From: Microcaldota archaeon
GTDB lineage: Archaea; Micrarchaeota; Micrarchaeia; Micrarchaeales; CABMGC01
Length of the DNA stretch: 39,937 nucleotides
Direction: 5' to 3'
NCBI GenBank assembly: GCA_021817505.1
Contig: JAKAUU010000021.1
Location: 1-39,937 of the forward strand
Every line of letters begins with the position of its first letter. Within the stretch, counting starts at the first letter, position 1. Of this stretch, positions 15,347 to 21,388 are shown in pieces. The notes beneath the pieces are model-generated. The model was not told where the DNA came from, did not search any database, and saw nothing but the letters and a program-made list of their open reading frames with translations. Both the position numbers and the translations under genes were made by a program.

Positions 15347-15735
15347 TATGCTTATTCTAATTTTTAATACTTTCTAGTTGTTCAGAAAACAGAATAAAAT
15401 TTATGCTAACAAGTGATATATTACGAGAATCGAACACGTAAACCTTCAGAGGACAGTCCGACGTTAGATAAAAATAAACGCCGGATAAGATGGCACTGGC
15501 ATTTGTCAAGCGCTTTGTTTAAGGTGAATGTGGGTGTTTGGCAATGTTTATTGACATCAGTGCAGGAAAACAATTCTGACTGCTTTTACTTACCGTTGGT
15601 ATCATCTAATGTAATTAAGATGGAATGAAAAGAGTTAACCCTACCACTTATAGTAAAGTATAATAATATTATAATTAACAAATTACCTGTGTAGGACTGG
15701 TATACAGGCTGTATCTTTAATCTGGGGAATTAAGA
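15347..15735. other. Non-coding spacer holding repeat D
   Basis: No credible gene. It contains repeat copy D (15417-15562) and an AT-rich stretch ending in ACAGGCTGTATCTTTAATC just before the second membrane protein gene. That end is closely similar to the sequence before the first paralogue. Confidence 0.6.
15417..15562 (+). repeat. Accessory-region repeat, copy D
   Basis: Long copy of ~146 bases. It opens with TACGAGAATCGAACACGTA (15422-15440), which differs from the T-arm of the intact tRNA-Ser (16741-16759) at a single base. AACCTTCAGAGGACAGTCCG follows, and then the common blocks. Its acceptor-like segment reads AACGCCGGATAAGA (15477-15490), as in copy A rather than B and C. Confidence 0.88.
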
Positions 15736-16224
15736 ATGATTAAAAAGAAGCATAATCCGGTAGTTAAATATGGGGTTATTGGAGTTGTATTAATCTTAAT
15801 AGGCGTGGTGGTTCTTCTGTCTTCTAGCATTATGATGGGTCCAGATAATCCTCCTCCCCCTCCTACTTCGAGTGCATGTTCTATTTCAACAGGTTATATA
15901 TGTAATAATGTTACTATCACTAATTCTGGTTTACTGAATTTTACATTTATTCAAGATACTGGTCAATCAGAATACAACGTGACTCTTTACTTTACTACTG
16001 TTGGATTGAGTACCACAAATTCAAATTATACCACTTCAATCTATCTTGGATCTGAATTGGCATCAGGACAACCAGTTAAAATAAGTGTCCCTCTCAAACC
16101 AGACATGCTAAATCATAATCATGATACGAACTACGAAGGCTGGGTAAATTTATCATATAGTAATACAAAAAACAACACTCCGAATGTATCTATACTGGCA
16201 GTTAGAATAGTTGCATTTTCATAG
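15736..16224 (+). CDS. Membrane-anchored extracytoplasmic beta-rich protein (paralogue 2)
   Basis: 162 residues, homologous to the protein at 14005 over its whole length. A basic N-tail (MIKKKH) and one membrane segment at ~10-33 come first, then a short proline linker (PPPPPT). The outside domain starts with C-SISTGYI-C and contains TNSGLLNFTF, TGQSEYNVTLYFTT and LKPDMLNHNHDTNY. Several N-x-T/S sequons suggest surface exposure. The function is unknown. A decayed eqolisin-like gene follows on the same strand, as a remnant does behind paralogue 1, so the two-gene unit was duplicated together with the repeat. Confidence 0.75.
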   Translation: MIKKKHNPVVKYGVIGVVLILIGVVVLLSSSIMMGPDNPPPPPTSSACSISTGYICNNVTITNSGLLNFTFIQDTGQSEYNVTLYFTTVGLSTTNSNYTTSIYLGSELASGQPVKISVPLKPDMLNHNHDTNYEGWVNLSYSNTKNNTPNVSILAVRIVAFS

Positions 16225-16260
16225 CATCCATAACTCAAACAAGAACTTAGGGTTTACCTA

Positions 16261-16640
16261 TTGGCAAAAATAATCTCATTTCTTTTCTGATTGTAGTCTG
16301 TATAGTACGTACTGAAGTATTTACACCAATGTTTCCATCACATACTAGGTAGGATATTATATAACACAACCAAATGTCATCGGAGTGAATGCTTCATGGA
16401 CAGTTCAAAATATGCCAACACATTCATCAATCCAGGGATCTTCGGCCCAGTGGGTTGGAATTGGGTGTTTATTTAAGTCAGATTTAATTCAAATATGTAC
16501 ATCTTCAGATAATTATTGTCCTATTCTTCAGAATTGTACTCCGATATGCGCTGCTGGTATGAATTTATTCCTGCTAGCTACTTTTCATTTACAGGTTATC
16601 AGTCTGTTTCCATACCATAACCTGCCATGAGAATCTTTCG
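16261..16640 (+). pseudogene. Decayed eqolisin-like (peptidase G1-type) secreted protein
   Basis: Reading across frames gives a signal-peptide-like start from TTG 16261 (AKIISFLF, then frame-shifted LIVVCIV). Next come V-G-Y-Y (a TAG stands where a Trp of the N-W-x-G-Y motif is expected), TQPNVIGVNASWTVQNMP, SSAQWVGIG and SDLIQI. After a further frame change comes WYEFIPASYFSFTGYQSVSIP, ending in TAA at 16618. The order W-x-G-Y, WVGIxG, LIQxG, aWYExxP is that of eqolisin-fold glutamic peptidases, and WYE would hold the catalytic Glu. At least two frameshifts and one in-frame stop show that it is dead. The family assignment is from motif order only. Confidence 0.55.
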
Positions 16641-16676
16641 GTGTTCGATTCTGTGCCCTATTTAGTACCTGATTGC

Positions 16677-16721
16677 AAATGTTTATGAACATTTACCCTA
16701 TTTTGCAGCACCAGCGCTGCA
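16677..16721. other. Two perfect stem-loops downstream of tRNA-Ser
   Basis: TGCAGC-ACCAGC-GCTGCA (16704-16721) and AAATGTT-TATG-AACATTT (16677-16694) are perfect 6- and 7-bp hairpins. They begin 13 bases past the tRNA 3' end on the minus strand. They may act in transcript end formation or mark recombinase binding. Confidence 0.45.
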
Positions 16722-16733
16722 CAAATAGTATAA

Positions 16734-16817
16734 CGCTGGGTACGAGAATCGAACTCGTAGAGGCATTACTGCCGAACAGGTTAGCAACCTGCCGCCATAC
16801 CACTAGGCGAACCCAGC
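16734..16817 (-). tRNA. tRNA-Ser (anticodon GCT)
   Basis: The minus strand folds as a class II tRNA. Acceptor stem GCTGGGT pairs with ACCCAGC and the discriminator is G. There is a 3-bp D stem (GCC/GGC) and an anticodon stem GCAGG/CCTGT around loop TTGCTAA (anticodon GCT, reading AGC/AGT serine codons). A long variable arm has a GGCA/TGCC stem, and the T arm is ACGAG-TTCGATT-CTCGT. CCA is not encoded and there is no intron. The 5' end lies 3 bases after the SRP RNA 3' end, so both should come from one transcript. Its 3' end faces the accessory array and is the presumed attachment site. Confidence 0.97.
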
Positions 16818-16820
16818 ACA

Positions 16821-17117
16821 TGCAGCAGAAACCCGCCTTGCATCAAGCGGATATGTAAGCTGGTTTGCATGTCTGCTCAATCCTGTATCTTTAGAGCATA
16901 GGTTTTTATACGCATGGTGAAGGTCCACCTATACTATGTACTTAGGGTTGCTCCTTCCGGCCTGGCCCGGTTCATATACAAAACTACCGCCAAAGGCAGG
17001 ATCTCAACGCTTCCATGCAAGGCCGACATATCCGGCATAACACTCAACAGGCATAAGGCCCGCCATGAAGAGGATTTGCGGTAAAGGAAACCTCTAGCTC
17101 CCTGCCCTTCTGCTGCA
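16821..17117 (-). ncRNA. ffs: SRP RNA (7S RNA), full length
   Basis: The minus strand contains the conserved helix 8 of signal recognition particle RNA, GGCCAGGCCGGAAGGAGCAA, with the GGAA tetraloop and the asymmetric AGCA loop bound by SRP54. The ends pair as helix 1 (TGCAGCAGAA at 17117-17108 with TTCTGCTGCA at 16830-16821). Further long-range helix 5 pairs are CGGATATG/CATATCCG, TTGCATG/CATGCAA and ATCCTG/CAGGAT. These give a length of ~297 nt, normal for archaeal 7S RNA. A TATA box lies ~25 bases upstream of the 5' end. Helix 6 is not obvious to me. Confidence 0.93.
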
Positions 17118-17136
17118 ATAAGATTGACCACTATAA

Positions 17137-17148
17137 CCTTATAAATAC
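17137..17148. promoter_or_regulatory. Shared TATA box between SRP RNA and aIF2-beta
   Basis: CTTATAAATACC on the plus strand reads GGTATTTATAAG on the minus strand, a good TATA match both ways. It is ~25 bases from the 5' end of the SRP RNA on one side. On the other it would give a start near 17170, ~15 bases before the aIF2-beta GTG. Confidence 0.55.
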
Positions 17149-17184
17149 CTTTAGTCCATTATCTGTATATAGAATTCTTATACG

Positions 17185-17601
17185 GTGAAACAATTGAACT
17201 ATGAGGAATTACTGGACAGGGCGTTCACGCAGATATCCCAATTGTCAGAGGAGAAGGTAGACTTCAAGATACCTGAGGCGGACTCGATGATACAGGGGAG
17301 CAAGACCTTCCTGAGGAACCTGCGTGTCATAGCCGATGCTGCAAGGAGAGATCCTTCGGAGATAGCAAGGTACCTCACAAAGGAGCTTGGAACTCCCACA
17401 TCAACTGACAATTCATCCCTTATAATCAATGCAAAGGTGCAGCAGGCAGAGCTTTCAGAGAAGATCAAGAAGTACTTTGAGATATACATAATATGCAAGG
17501 AGTGCCATAAGCCTGATACCCATGTACAGTCAACGGAAAGAGGCTATATGACAATAGTGTGCGAGGCCTGCGGAGCAAGATATACTGTTAAGAACTATTA
17601 G
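17185..17601 (+). CDS. eif2b: Translation initiation factor aIF2 subunit beta
   Basis: 138 residues, the normal length for archaeal aIF2-beta. An N-terminal helix is followed by the alpha-beta core (GSKTFLRNLRVIADAARRDP, then IARYLTKELGTP). The C-terminal zinc ribbon is C-K-E-C...C-E-A-C, preceded by YFEIYIICKECHKPDT. It is part of the heterotrimer that brings Met-tRNAi to the ribosome. It starts at GTG 17185 with a short leader and is followed after 7 bases by aIF1A, so two initiation factors are co-transcribed. It is divergent from the SRP RNA across a spacer of ~65 bases. Confidence 0.95.
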   Translation: MKQLNYEELLDRAFTQISQLSEEKVDFKIPEADSMIQGSKTFLRNLRVIADAARRDPSEIARYLTKELGTPTSTDNSSLIINAKVQQAELSEKIKKYFEIYIICKECHKPDTHVQSTERGYMTIVCEACGARYTVKNY

Positions 17602-17608
17602 TGGTTTT

Positions 17609-17911
17609 TTGTACAAGAAGAACAATGTAGAGGAAGTGCATACACTCATGATTCCTAGGGACAATGAGGTTATAGGTACGGTTTACAAGGCTCTTGGGGC
17701 TTCGAAGTTCATGATAAACTGCGCTGACCAGAAGCAGCGTGTCTGCTCAATACCCGGAAGGCTGAAGCGAAGGTTCTGGGTGAAGGAGAATGACCTTGTT
17801 CTTGTAAAGCCATGGGTGGTGCAGGGAGACGAGAAAGGGGACATAATCTGGAGATACAGCATACTTGACAAAGATACCCTGAAGAAGAGGGGCTTTGAGA
17901 TACCTAAATAA
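17609..17911 (+). CDS. eif1a: Translation initiation factor aIF1A
   Basis: 100 residues with an OB fold of the IF1/eIF1A type: EVIGTVYKALGASKFMINCA, RVCSIPGRLKRRFWVKEND and LVLVKPW. It binds the ribosomal A site during initiation. It starts at TTG 17609, with a GTGGT ribosome-binding sequence 3 bases before it that overlaps the aIF2-beta stop. No in-frame ATG precedes the OB domain, so TTG is the best start. It is convergent with the DUF885-like gene with no spacer. Confidence 0.95.
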   Translation: MYKKNNVEEVHTLMIPRDNEVIGTVYKALGASKFMINCADQKQRVCSIPGRLKRRFWVKENDLVLVKPWVVQGDEKGDIIWRYSILDKDTLKKRGFEIPK

Positions 17912-19207
17912 TCAAGCCAGCTCTTTTACAAGGTAATCGAAATAGGCTTCATAGCTGTTTTTGGACCAGAAGCCTAGTTGCATGTAAGCGAGTATCTTTG
18001 ATCTTGTCTCGAAATCAAATCCTGCCAGTCTTTTCTCAAATTTCATCGCCATGACGTCCGCAATGGCATACGCCCATACGCTTATCGATCGCTTATAGTT
18101 TTCCCAGAACTTGGTATTAAAGTATGCTTTAATTCTCTCCTTATATACTCCGGAAACATTCCAAGGCGACCTGATTATCTTGAACACCTCATCTGACATT
18201 GGTCCAATCTCTCTGTTTTTTGTGAAGTAAAAATAATCCGCATACGCGTTTACAAACCGGTTAGTCTTATCTGAGCTCTCACGTATGCCTAGATTATAAG
18301 ATAGCAAATCGAAATCCTTGTCATTTATGTCCTTGGCCATATCCCGTTTATTCTTTAACAGATCCACCATCACGTGTTTTCCGAAGATAGCTATTGCCTC
18401 TGCATTTACGGTACATGCGGGCATCTGCACTTTTTTCAAAAATTGCGGAATATCAGAGCTTTCCGTAGCTAAGAACTGACCCTGGTGGCCAAGTATTCCC
18501 TCCTCCCCTACTATATCGGCGATGCTAAAAACATCAATGATATTTGTCCATCTCAGATCTCTTTTTACCGTTATGACATCAGGGCTAAATGTATTCAGGT
18601 ATACCTTCCCAGTTCGTGAATATGAAGACCTGTTGTTCCTGTTTTCCATAAGCTCTACACTACCTCTATAACCGGGATAATCTTTGAATAGCTTAGTGAG
18701 CATCGGGGAGGCAACCTCGTACGAAAGCCTAACAAATTCATCGTAATACTCCTCAATTTTCTTTATCTCTTCCTTGCTTTCGGGAATTCCTCTGTACAGG
18801 CTTTCCCCGCTTCCTAATAATTTTTCTGCCTCGGACTGCAGGTCAATATGCTTGAGGTGTTCTATCACTTCACGTATGTCCTTCTCATTAATCCCCAGTG
18901 TCTTAAGGTAGTACGTATAATCGAATTCCCTCTCATAATATTCATTTAGTGACAAACGCATCGAGTTCAGCCTTTCCGATAAGTTCATTAAGAGAAGGTG
19001 TTCAAACTCGGTCTCAGGTTTTGCAGCCAGTATATCGTTGTTCAGCCCATCTATATCTGCACTGAGTCTTTTCACGCCTTCAACGGGAAAAACAAGTACG
19101 TCTGTTACAGAATTTATCTTATCATTTCTATCGATAAGTTTAAGGAATCTCAAAGAATAGTCTTGCAATTCTGCAGAATACTTCTTCTGGAATAGCTCAT
19201 CTGCCAT
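17912..19207 (-). CDS. DUF885-like predicted metallohydrolase, altered metal site
   Basis: 431 residues, soluble, largely helical, no signal peptide. A central block SRTGKVYLNTFSPD ... ADIVGEEGILGHQGQFLATE followed by VNAEAIAIFGKHV lines up in order with the DUF885 pattern (Y-Y-x-N strand, HExxPGHHxQ helix, then a helix with a metal-binding Glu in an EGWALYAE-like segment). Here the motif reads E235-E236-G-I-L-G-H241-Q242-G-Q244, so one His of the canonical set is replaced by Glu and another by Gln. It may be a divergent or inactive relative. The match is by eye only. The gene stands alone between aIF1A and RIO1 kinase. Confidence 0.45.
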   Translation of the reverse strand: MADELFQKKYSAELQDYSLRFLKLIDRNDKINSVTDVLVFPVEGVKRLSADIDGLNNDILAAKPETEFEHLLLMNLSERLNSMRLSLNEYYEREFDYTYYLKTLGINEKDIREVIEHLKHIDLQSEAEKLLGSGESLYRGIPESKEEIKKIEEYYDEFVRLSYEVASPMLTKLFKDYPGYRGSVELMENRNNRSSYSRTGKVYLNTFSPDVITVKRDLRWTNIIDVFSIADIVGEEGILGHQGQFLATESSDIPQFLKKVQMPACTVNAEAIAIFGKHVMVDLLKNKRDMAKDINDKDFDLLSYNLGIRESSDKTNRFVNAYADYFYFTKNREIGPMSDEVFKIIRSPWNVSGVYKERIKAYFNTKFWENYKRSISVWAYAIADVMAMKFEKRLAGFDFETRSKILAYMQLGFWSKNSYEAYFDYLVKELA

Positions 19208-19274
19208 CTAATCACTTAACTGATAAAATGTACCGGCCAATCTTAATAATGTTTGGCAATGCGTCGTATCCTGG

Positions 19275-20033
19275 TTAATCCTTTATCTTCAATATTATGT
19301 TCTGCAGCTCCTTGTCTATGCCATATCTTTTCCTGAAGTAATAGAGTATGTTCTTTACGTCCCTTTCAAGGAACTCGTTTGCCTTCGGGTGTCCTAATGA
19401 TACTCCCTGCCCAATGTCTATGATAAATGGAATCCCATCCTTGATCAGTATGTTATACTCGCTTATGTCTCCATGGACAAGGCCTGCCTGATAAAGCCTC
19501 TTCATATTTTCTATAACTTCATCAAGAACCTCCTCAGGATTATCAATCCCGATGTCCCTCAGTATGGGGGCGGGCTTCCCATCATCTCCTATGAGCTGCA
19601 TCGCAAGCACATTGCCATTGAAGTAATAAGGCTCAGGAACAGAGACCTGTGCTTCCTTTGCGATCTTAAGGTTGCCGTACTCCTTCCTGCACCATATCTT
19701 TATTATGCTGCGAATGTCCGCTTTGACACCATCGAATCTAGGGTCTCCTTTAACATACTCTACTCTCTTTCTGAAGCTTGTATTCTCCTGGTTGAAAATC
19801 TTAAGAACGACATACTCATCCACAACCTTATCCCCTGCCTTTGCAAGGTAGACGTCTGCTTCCTTGCCCCTGGATATGATATGCGTTATTTCTGAAACTA
19901 TCCCGTGGGTGAAGACCTTCTCAATGTTCATCATCGTCTTCCTGTCGAATACCCCCTCCTCTATCTTCCACCGTTCCTTGACCCTGAAGTCGTCCCTGTC
20001 GGGCATCTTTCTCCTGCTGACCCTTCTTGCCAT
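19275..20033 (-). CDS. rio1: RIO1-type serine/threonine protein kinase
   Basis: 252 residues. The RIO kinase signature is complete: SRGKEADVYLA replaces the usual glycine-rich loop, the lysine lies in EYVVLKIF, the catalytic loop is LVHGDISEYNIL and the metal loop is FIIDIGQGV. HPKANEFLERDVKNILYYF, typical of RIO1, follows. RIO1 acts in late maturation of the small ribosomal subunit. The basic N-tail (MARRVSRRKMP) is common in the family. It is divergent from the XPF nuclease gene across ~65 bases. Confidence 0.95.
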   Translation of the reverse strand: MARRVSRRKMPDRDDFRVKERWKIEEGVFDRKTMMNIEKVFTHGIVSEITHIISRGKEADVYLAKAGDKVVDEYVVLKIFNQENTSFRKRVEYVKGDPRFDGVKADIRSIIKIWCRKEYGNLKIAKEAQVSVPEPYYFNGNVLAMQLIGDDGKPAPILRDIGIDNPEEVLDEVIENMKRLYQAGLVHGDISEYNILIKDGIPFIIDIGQGVSLGHPKANEFLERDVKNILYYFRKRYGIDKELQNIILKIKD

Positions 20034-20099
20034 GCTAGCACTGATGATTAATCTGCAAGAAGGTTAAAAAAGACGCTAAGCCAACTAATTCTGGGTAAA

Positions 20100-20741
20100 A
20101 TGCAGAGCCTGAAGATACTTGTCGACAACAGGGAGCGCAACATGCTCATGCACGAGGAGCTCTCAAATCTGGGAGTGGCGATAGATTTTGCGCAGCTTCC
20201 TGTCGGCGACTATATAATATCGGACAGGACATGCATTGAGAGGAAGACCGTTCCGGACTTTGAAAAATCGATAATCGACAACAGGCTATTCGACCAGTCG
20301 AAGAGATTATCCTCAAGCTTCGGCAAGCCTATCCTCCTGATAGAGGGGGATGAAGCCGATTTTAGGCTAAGCGAAAATGTCATACTGGGCACTATACTCA
20401 AGCTCTATTATGATTTCAATATACAGGTAATAAGATCAAGGGATCCCGTGCAAACCGCAGGCATACTGGCAAAGGTTGCCGAGCGTGAACAGACTGACGA
20501 GAAACGGGAGCCGAGGCTGGTAGGGGAGAAGAGGGCCTTCTCGGAGTATGAGCAGAGGATAATGCTGTTAAGCATGCTTCCCGGAGTGGGGCCTATGCTT
20601 GCAAAGAGGCTTATCGGGCATTTCGGAAGCATCAGGGGAGTCATCACCGCCAGTGAAGAGGAGCTTTGCGAAGTGGACAAGATTGGGAAGAAGAAGGCAG
20701 CAAAATTATATTCTTTGATAAACGGGAGTATCAAAGGTTGA
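20100..20741 (+). CDS. xpf: XPF/ERCC4-type structure-specific nuclease, short form
   Basis: 213 residues. An ERCC4 nuclease domain (VDNRERN, LPVGDYIISDR, then IERKTVPDFEKSI with E47-R48-K49 and D53) is followed by a tandem helix-hairpin-helix domain (LLSMLPGVGPMLAKRLIGHF, then EVDKIGKKKAAKLY). It lacks the helicase half of euryarchaeal Hef and matches the short crenarchaeal-type XPF that works as a dimer, usually with PCNA, on 3'-flaps and forks. Acts in DNA repair. The next gene starts 4 bases downstream, so an operon with the phosphate genes is likely. Confidence 0.93.
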   Translation: MQSLKILVDNRERNMLMHEELSNLGVAIDFAQLPVGDYIISDRTCIERKTVPDFEKSIIDNRLFDQSKRLSSSFGKPILLIEGDEADFRLSENVILGTILKLYYDFNIQVIRSRDPVQTAGILAKVAEREQTDEKREPRLVGEKRAFSEYEQRIMLLSMLPGVGPMLAKRLIGHFGSIRGVITASEEELCEVDKIGKKKAAKLYSLINGSIKG

Positions 20742-20745
20742 GCAA

Positions 20746-21381
20746 ATGGGTTTCCTGGACAGCGTATTCAGAAACGGCTTCGAGAAGAGCATAATGGGAG
20801 AGAGCAGCAGGATAATAGTACATGCGATCAACGCGAATATGGAGCTCAGGAAGGTGATAAACGGCTCAGGCAGCATAAAGCGCATAAAAGAGATAGAGGA
20901 AGAGTCGGACAAAGCGGTATTCCGCATATCCAATTCAATAACCTCGGGTGGCATGCCTCCAAACATAATACCTGATCTTCTCAGATTCATGGATTTCGAG
21001 GACAATATAGTGGACAGCATATTCAACATGGCAAGGGCGTATGCACGCTACACGATAAAAGACAAGAAGATAAACGACTATCTGCAGAAGCAGCTTATTG
21101 CAATGAACGGCCTGTCTGAGAGCGCTCTTGACATACTGCTCAAGATGCACAAGGCAACCACCATAGAGACTGCACACAGGCTGAGATACGAGATAGAGAA
21201 GTACGAGCAGCGCGGTGACGAGATAAAGGACGCGATGCTTGCCTATGCCTACAACTCAAAGATGGATTACAAGGCCTTCAACCACATACTCGACATGGCA
21301 TATCTGTCGGATGATGTGCAGGATAACTGCGAAGATGTGGCAGACAGGCTCGTCACGATTTTCGTCTCAATAATAAGCTAG
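20746..21381 (+). CDS. PhoU-like (DUF47) regulator of phosphate uptake
   Basis: 211 residues, all helical, with the DUF47/PhoU-like pattern of two three-helix bundles. IKEIEEESDKAVFRISNSI and DFEDNIVDSIFNMARAYARY correspond to the metal-binding helices, and HILDMAYLSDDVQDNCEDVADRL is the characteristic C-terminal helix rich in Asp/Glu. DUF47 proteins are nearly always encoded next to PiT phosphate transporters, and here the transporter follows after 7 bases. A role in controlling transporter activity is inferred from this pairing. Confidence 0.88.
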   Translation: MGFLDSVFRNGFEKSIMGESSRIIVHAINANMELRKVINGSGSIKRIKEIEEESDKAVFRISNSITSGGMPPNIIPDLLRFMDFEDNIVDSIFNMARAYARYTIKDKKINDYLQKQLIAMNGLSESALDILLKMHKATTIETAHRLRYEIEKYEQRGDEIKDAMLAYAYNSKMDYKAFNHILDMAYLSDDVQDNCEDVADRLVTIFVSIIS

Positions 21382-21388
21382 TGATCTA

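Larger units (their letters stand above)
7791..16817 (-). mobile_element. Array of accessory modules accreted behind tRNA-Ser(GCT), bounded by tRNA-derived repeats
   Basis: The region runs from the repeat at 7791 to the intact tRNA-Ser at 16734-16817. It contains four copies of one non-coding repeat in one orientation. Repeats B and C contain the last 14 bases of the tRNA gene (AACGCTGGGTACGA on the plus strand), and C and D also carry a near copy of its T-arm. Between them lie typical cargo genes: methyltransferase-like, GNATs, VapBC, RelE-like toxin, kinase and membrane proteins. The genes look AT-richer than the flanks. The intact tRNA at one end with partial 3' tRNA copies at intervals downstream is the classic footprint of integration at a tRNA 3' end. 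No integrase gene is present, so movement would need help in trans or has ceased. The element boundaries are inferred. Confidence 0.6.

Noticed and set aside
7791-15562. CRISPR array
   Set aside because: The repeats are ~100 bases or more, kilobases apart and interrupted by genes. There are no short regular spacers and no cas genes.
7791-15562. Classical integron attC sites
   Set aside because: I cannot find the paired R/L core sites or a convincing fold-back of attC type, and no integron integrase is present. The tRNA-end match explains the repeats better.
15413-15628. Plus-strand 71-codon frame at repeat D
   Set aside because: It covers repeat D and the following spacer; the peptide has no conserved counterpart at the other repeats in the same frame.
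16638-16655. GTGTTCGATTCT on the plus strand as part of another tRNA
   Set aside because: It resembles a T-loop, but no acceptor, anticodon or D arm can be formed around it.
7791-16817. Integrase or transposase gene in the accessory region
   Set aside because: I read all long frames in the region and none shows tyrosine- or serine-recombinase or transposase motifs.
16934-17131. Minus-strand 65-codon frame starting MVNLIAAEG
   Set aside because: It lies entirely within the SRP RNA, whose conserved helix 8 and end pairing explain the sequence.
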